From: Sideroxydans sp.
Lineage (GTDB): Bacteria; Pseudomonadota; Gammaproteobacteria; Burkholderiales; Gallionellaceae
Direction: 5' to 3'
DNA length: 10,462 bases
Assembly (NCBI GenBank): GCA_030823965.1
Contig: JAVBYP010000162.1
Location: 1 to 10,462 of the forward strand
A program made the translations under genes and the position numbers. Below the pieces are notes generated by a model. It saw nothing but the letters and a program-made list of their open reading frames with translations, made no database searches and was not told where the DNA came from. This document shows positions 7,539-10,462 of this stretch, in pieces; the stretch's first letter is position 1, and every line of letters begins with the position of its first letter.

Positions 7539-8689
7539 GGAATCTCATCTCGTACCAAAGCTACGACCCATTCGCCGAAGCCCTCGTATGAATATCGCTT
7601 GCTTTGAGGAGATCGCAAGAAACGTCTTCCGGCCTCTAGCATTGCATCCGCCTCAGACTCGGTCAGGTTATCCATATGTTCTGCGAGAGATTCCGGCGAG
7701 GTAAAGGTTCGCGCATCAATGAATGTTTCAATAGGCAATTGCTCGCATATATCTGGTGCGCCCAGATACACGGGGATGGAGGCTGATACGATGGCATCGA
7801 TCACTTTTTCAGTGATGTAACCTGGGTATGCGGTGTTCTCATAAGCAATGGTGAATTTGTATTGGCTCAGGAGTTTATGTTTATCATCACATAAGCCGCG
7901 TAGCGCTGTCTGGATGTCGTTGATCTTTGCGGCTTGGTTTGCGGGTAAATTTGAAATGTCATCCCAGCCACGTCCGTACACCTCGATTTTATTCTGCAGG
8001 CCAAGTACGTGAAGCAAATCGATCCTTGCATCATGCAATTGTAGTTTCCAACAGGACTGATAGGTTTGGGAAAGGCGCTTGCGTAGGCCGTGTCTCAATA
8101 CCCTCAAGGCATCACGAGTATTGCGTACATGTGCCCATCCTTTTCCGCGCCAGTATTTATTAGCGGCAACTAGCACGGCATTCTTGCGTGATTCCCATGG
8201 CTGTGGTGCAGGTATTTCTTCGAGCCAAAAACTAGGAAATGAAAGTCGCCAGTGTTGCGCTTTCTGAAGTGCTGGAATCCCTTCGAAGATCGGCTTGGGC
8301 CCGATGCAATGTTTGAATTTCACATTGCATCGCATAAGGCGATCGACGCTGCGATAAGCGATAAGGGGAGATTCAAGCATCATGATGATGGAGGGGATAG
8401 CGCCTCGTCGGCATAGCTCTAGACCATGGCGAGCATCCATTTCCTGCACAACATGCACCTCGCTTGCTAGCCACTCGCCAGACTTTACTTTTTGCAGTGC
8501 GATATCACCTGATACAAGTTCGATTCCTAGCTCTGCTTTGCGTTCGTAGAGGCAGGTAGCCCATGCAGAGCCTAGGAATTGCTGCGACCAACTGCGATCA
8601 CGGAGGCGGTCGAGGTGAAATTGACTGATGTCAGAGCAGAAGGCGATTTTCATATGTAAAAAATTGTCTGGGGAGGCATCGCTACTCAT
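7535..8689 (-). CDS. GT10 family (alpha-1,3/1,4-)fucosyltransferase
   Basis: Predicted to transfer fucose from GDP-fucose in alpha-1,3 or alpha-1,4 linkage, usually to a GlcNAc or glucose residue. The C-terminal domain holds the GT10 signature nearly complete: 'YKFTIAYENT' at 277-286, 'YITEKVIDA' at 291-299 and 'PVYLGAPD' at 306-313, with 'VYGRGWD' at 237-243 ahead of it. The N-terminal half has 'LESP' at 105-108 and an 'ESRKNAVLVAANK' stretch at 166-178, in the positions expected for the acceptor domain. Total length 384 is in the range of bacterial members, and no heptad repeat tail like that of Helicobacter enzymes is present. The start is uncertain: ATG 8689 has no good ribosome site, and ATG 8653 ('MKIAFCSD') is a plausible shorter alternative. 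First gene of a two-gene minus-strand unit. Family is secure; linkage is inferred. Confidence 0.92.
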   Translation of the reverse strand: MSSDASPDNFLHMKIAFCSDISQFHLDRLRDRSWSQQFLGSAWATCLYERKAELGIELVSGDIALQKVKSGEWLASEVHVVQEMDARHGLELCRRGAIPSIIMMLESPLIAYRSVDRLMRCNVKFKHCIGPKPIFEGIPALQKAQHWRLSFPSFWLEEIPAPQPWESRKNAVLVAANKYWRGKGWAHVRNTRDALRVLRHGLRKRLSQTYQSCWKLQLHDARIDLLHVLGLQNKIEVYGRGWDDISNLPANQAAKINDIQTALRGLCDDKHKLLSQYKFTIAYENTAYPGYITEKVIDAIVSASIPVYLGAPDICEQLPIETFIDARTFTSPESLAEHMDNLTESEADAMLEAGRRFLRSPQSKRYSYEGFGEWVVALVRDEIP

Positions 8690-8891
8690 TGGCGATGAAT
8701 CCGAGCGGAGGTTTCATGTGCGTATTGGAACATATCCAAAGGGGTGCGAGGGGCCTTTTCTTGATTTTGCGCGCAGCCCTTGGGGGATGTGCCATTAATC
8801 AATCACACGCCGAATGTGTTGGCTAAATCAGGTGAGATAGCGACAAGTAGATTTTAGGTACAATGTGAAAAATCATCATTAGCTTGAAATC
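8690..8891. promoter_or_regulatory. Divergent intergenic region between GT10 and GT11 genes
   Basis: These 202 bases must carry the start signals for both the minus-strand GT10-GT2 unit and the plus-strand GT11 gene. I see a TACAAT at 8859-8864, 27 bases before the GT11 ATG, that could be a -10 box, but no -35 hexamer at the usual spacing. A TTGGA-N5-TCCAA dyad lies at 8725-8739, a possible operator. Neither gene has a clear Shine-Dalgarno sequence. No ORF of note was found. Confidence 0.45.
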
Positions 8892-9704
8892 ATGAGTCAA
8901 AGTACAAAGCAGGAGCCAGAGATTGTTGTTACCTTTACGGGTGGGCTAGGCGCTCAGATATTGAGTGCGGCGGTATATTTTGACCTGCTTGAGCAAGGTC
9001 AAAATATATGTGCAGATGTTAGCTATTTCAAGCAGGCTGCAAGAACGGCCACGGTTGGCAATAAGGGAGAGCTTTCGTATTGGAATTATGAGCTCGGACA
9101 GTATGATCTACCCGTGACAACCTTTCCTACTAGCAAACACAAAAAATCTATATTCAAGCGCAATGGCCCTAGGGTCATAACAGATGGCGTCGACAAGTTG
9201 AGGTTGGCTATCGCAGCATTGCGCAAACCAAAGGTGAGGAAGCATTTTCCAATCAGCATTTCAATTCTTGAGGAATGCCGCAAAATTAATGGCAACAATG
9301 ATTGCCTGTGCATTCATATCAGACGTGGCGATTACGTGAATGTCGCAAGCCATTTGGTAGGTGATATGGACTTTGTCTTCATGGCAAGATCTCTCTCAAA
9401 ATTCGTTCCCGCGGTTGTCGTGATCTCAGATTCAGAAGTGGCGGAAGAGATTAAGAAAAATCTAAATGAACTCTTCGAGCATTGTTCATTTGTTGTCGGT
9501 GGTAATCCACATGTTGCACATGCCTTGATGAGGCAAGCTAAATATCTTATTTGTTCAAATAGTCAATTTAGTCTCAGTGCCGCACTGCTGAATGAAGTCG
9601 GTCAGCAGGTATTTCTGCCTACCAAATGGTTCGGAGAAAGTGAGTCGGATTCTCAGATACCAATAAATGAAATTTGTCGTTTTCAAATGCTAAGCCTGTC
9701 CTAG
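8892..9704 (+). CDS. GT11 family (alpha-1,2-fucosyltransferase-like) glycosyltransferase
   Basis: Predicted to add fucose in alpha-1,2 linkage, commonly to galactose, from GDP-fucose. The 270 residues show the three hallmark regions of GT11: an N-terminal Gly-rich 'GGLGAQ' at 17-22, the GDP-fucose-binding 'HIRRGDYV' at 142-149, and 'CSNSQFSLSAALLN' at 221-234, matching the family's 'SNSxFSxWaA' pattern. 'VVISDS' at 176-181 precedes the last. Two features depart from the usual form. Ala21 stands where most members have Asn (GGLGNQ), and the Trp of the C-terminal motif is Leu. The protein is also slightly short for the family (about 290-300). Base composition is lower in GC than the wcaJ region. 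No ribosome site is visible before ATG 8892. It could be a distinct GT11-like subfamily with another 6-deoxyhexose donor. Confidence 0.85.
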   Translation: MSQSTKQEPEIVVTFTGGLGAQILSAAVYFDLLEQGQNICADVSYFKQAARTATVGNKGELSYWNYELGQYDLPVTTFPTSKHKKSIFKRNGPRVITDGVDKLRLAIAALRKPKVRKHFPISISILEECRKINGNNDCLCIHIRRGDYVNVASHLVGDMDFVFMARSLSKFVPAVVVISDSEVAEEIKKNLNELFEHCSFVVGGNPHVAHALMRQAKYLICSNSQFSLSAALLNEVGQQVFLPTKWFGESESDSQIPINEICRFQMLSLS

Positions 9705-9763
9705 TTTTCCTTATCGTTTAATTTTGGTCATTTTATTTTTCTATAACAAATTCATAATTTCCC

Positions 9764-9767
9764 GGAG
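9764..9767 (+). promoter_or_regulatory. Ribosome binding site that fixes the next gene's start
   Basis: GGAG lies 7 bases before ATG 9775, the clearest ribosome site in the window. It favours this ATG over the TTG at 9724, which would add 17 mostly hydrophobic residues translated from an AT-rich spacer. A TATAAC at 9742-9747 might be a -10 box but lacks a good -35. Confidence 0.7.
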
Positions 9768-9774
9768 AAAAGAT

Positions 9775-10416
9775 ATGTCGCAAAAAACTGGAATTTTTCG
9801 CGCGTTAAAGCGTATGAATGATCGTCGGCGGAGGGAGCAGAGTTACTGTGCTGCTATTCGCAGGGGTGAGTATCCTTTGCCGCCGCAATCGATAAAACTG
9901 GCGGTGATACGACGTAACATCCCCAATCCGCATCCTTCAGTGTTTGTCGAGACTGGGACTTACTATGGCGATACAGTGGCCGCAATCAAAGATACTTACT
10001 CGAATGTGACTTCAATCGAGGTGGATACGGTGTTGCACAAAGCGGCTTGCGAGCGATTTGCGAAGGACAAGAATGTGCATATCGTGCTTGGTGATTGCGC
10101 AAAGACGTTGCCAGAAGTTCTTGCAGGGCTACAAGAATCGGCAGTGTTCTGGTTGGATGGTCATTACAGCGGTGGCGTAACAGGCAAAGGCGAATTCGAA
10201 GATCCAATTCTGATCTCCCTTAATCAAATAGCCACCCACCCAGTGCGTGGCCATGTGATTTTCGTTGATGATGCTCGCACTTTTGATGGACGCGAGGGGC
10301 GTCCAGATATCTCAGAAGTTTTTAGTTGCATCAAGAAGATTGACAGTCGCTATATCATTCGGGTGCAGAGCGACATCATTGTGGCGACTACGGAACCGCT
10401 TCCGGTTAGAGTCTAG
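9775..10416 (+). CDS. SAM-methyltransferase-like protein of unknown role
   Basis: A 213-residue soluble protein that looks like a class I SAM-dependent methyltransferase, although I do not recognise a named family. It has a basic N-terminus ('MNDRRRR' at 14-20), a nucleotide-binding loop 'VETGTYYGDT' at 58-67, the second-strand acidic 'IEVD' at 81-84, 'LGDCAKTL' at 105-112 in the place of motif III, then 'WLDGHYSGG' at 126-134 and 'VIFVDDART' at 161-169. This order of motifs fits a Rossmann fold methyltransferase. The conserved-looking DGH and DDAR could be metal or substrate contacts, as in Mg-dependent O-methyltransferases, but this is inference. It follows the GT11 gene by 70 AT-rich bases in the same direction and is probably part of that unit. 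A role in methylating a sugar of the polymer is the simplest idea. Confidence 0.75.
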   Translation: MSQKTGIFRALKRMNDRRRREQSYCAAIRRGEYPLPPQSIKLAVIRRNIPNPHPSVFVETGTYYGDTVAAIKDTYSNVTSIEVDTVLHKAACERFAKDKNVHIVLGDCAKTLPEVLAGLQESAVFWLDGHYSGGVTGKGEFEDPILISLNQIATHPVRGHVIFVDDARTFDGREGRPDISEVFSCIKKIDSRYIIRVQSDIIVATTEPLPVRV

Positions 10417-10462
10417 TCAAGTTGGTGCAGGGGCGAGTAGTTCAAGTGCAATGAGAGTGACG

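Noticed and set aside
8738..8758. AAAGG/CCTTT hairpin followed by a T-rich stretch
   Set aside because: Only five base pairs with an 11-base loop, and no gene on the plus strand ends before it.
9724..9774. N-terminal extension of the last gene from TTG 9724
   Set aside because: The AT-rich spacer and the good GGAG before ATG 9775 make the shorter form far more likely.
10451..10462. ATG AGA GTG ACG at the window end as the start of another gene
   Set aside because: Only four codons are visible and the nearest purine-rich run is too far upstream to support a start.

Overview
The window is part of a cell-surface polysaccharide locus (capsule, exopolysaccharide or O-antigen) from a Gram-negative bacterium. 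It has ten genes, and nearly all are glycosyltransferases, sugar-nucleotide enzymes or methyltransferase-like proteins. The WcaJ-type initiating transferase, the membrane-bound WbpM/CapD-type dehydratase and the WaaE/KdtX-like transferase point to Proteobacteria. Moderate GC and the general gene style make me lean to Betaproteobacteria, but this is inference and no marker gene is present to settle it.

Region 1 (1-4242, + strand) looks like the conserved half. It runs: the 3' end of a GT4 glycosyltransferase; wcaJ, the polyprenyl-phosphate hexose-1-phosphate transferase that starts each repeat unit; a WbpM/CapD-like NDP-sugar 4,6-dehydratase overlapping wcaJ by 4 bases; and a WaaE/KdtX-like GT2 enzyme 1 base further on. 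The last three form a tight operon, GC-rich in the blocks I counted.

Region 2 (4243-4554) is a 312-base gap without a convincing gene. It carries isolated Shine-Dalgarno-like runs, a 29-codon ORF and a 13-base dyad just before the next gene.

Region 3 (4555-6519, + strand) holds a GT4 (WaaG-like fold) glycosyltransferase and an FkbM-family methyltransferase. The first half of the GT4 gene is clearly more AT-rich than its second half.

Region 4 (6570-8689, - strand) is an inverted two-gene unit. A GT10 (alpha-1,3/1,4-fucosyltransferase family) gene is read first and overlaps a GT2 gene by 4 bases. Region 5 (8892-10416, + strand) is divergent from it, across a 202-base intergenic region. It holds a GT11 (alpha-1,2-fucosyltransferase family) gene and a small SAM-methyltransferase-like protein of unknown role.

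Taken together: WcaJ would load the first sugar on undecaprenyl phosphate, the GT4 and GT2 enzymes would extend the unit, the dehydratase would supply a 6-deoxy-4-keto amino-sugar precursor, GT10 and GT11 would add fucose-type branches, and FkbM and perhaps the last gene would modify sugars. No flippase (wzx), polymerase (wzy), chain-length regulator or GDP-fucose synthesis gene (gmd, fcl) lies in the window, so these must be elsewhere. No tRNA, rRNA, CRISPR array, insertion sequence or convincing intrinsic terminator was seen.
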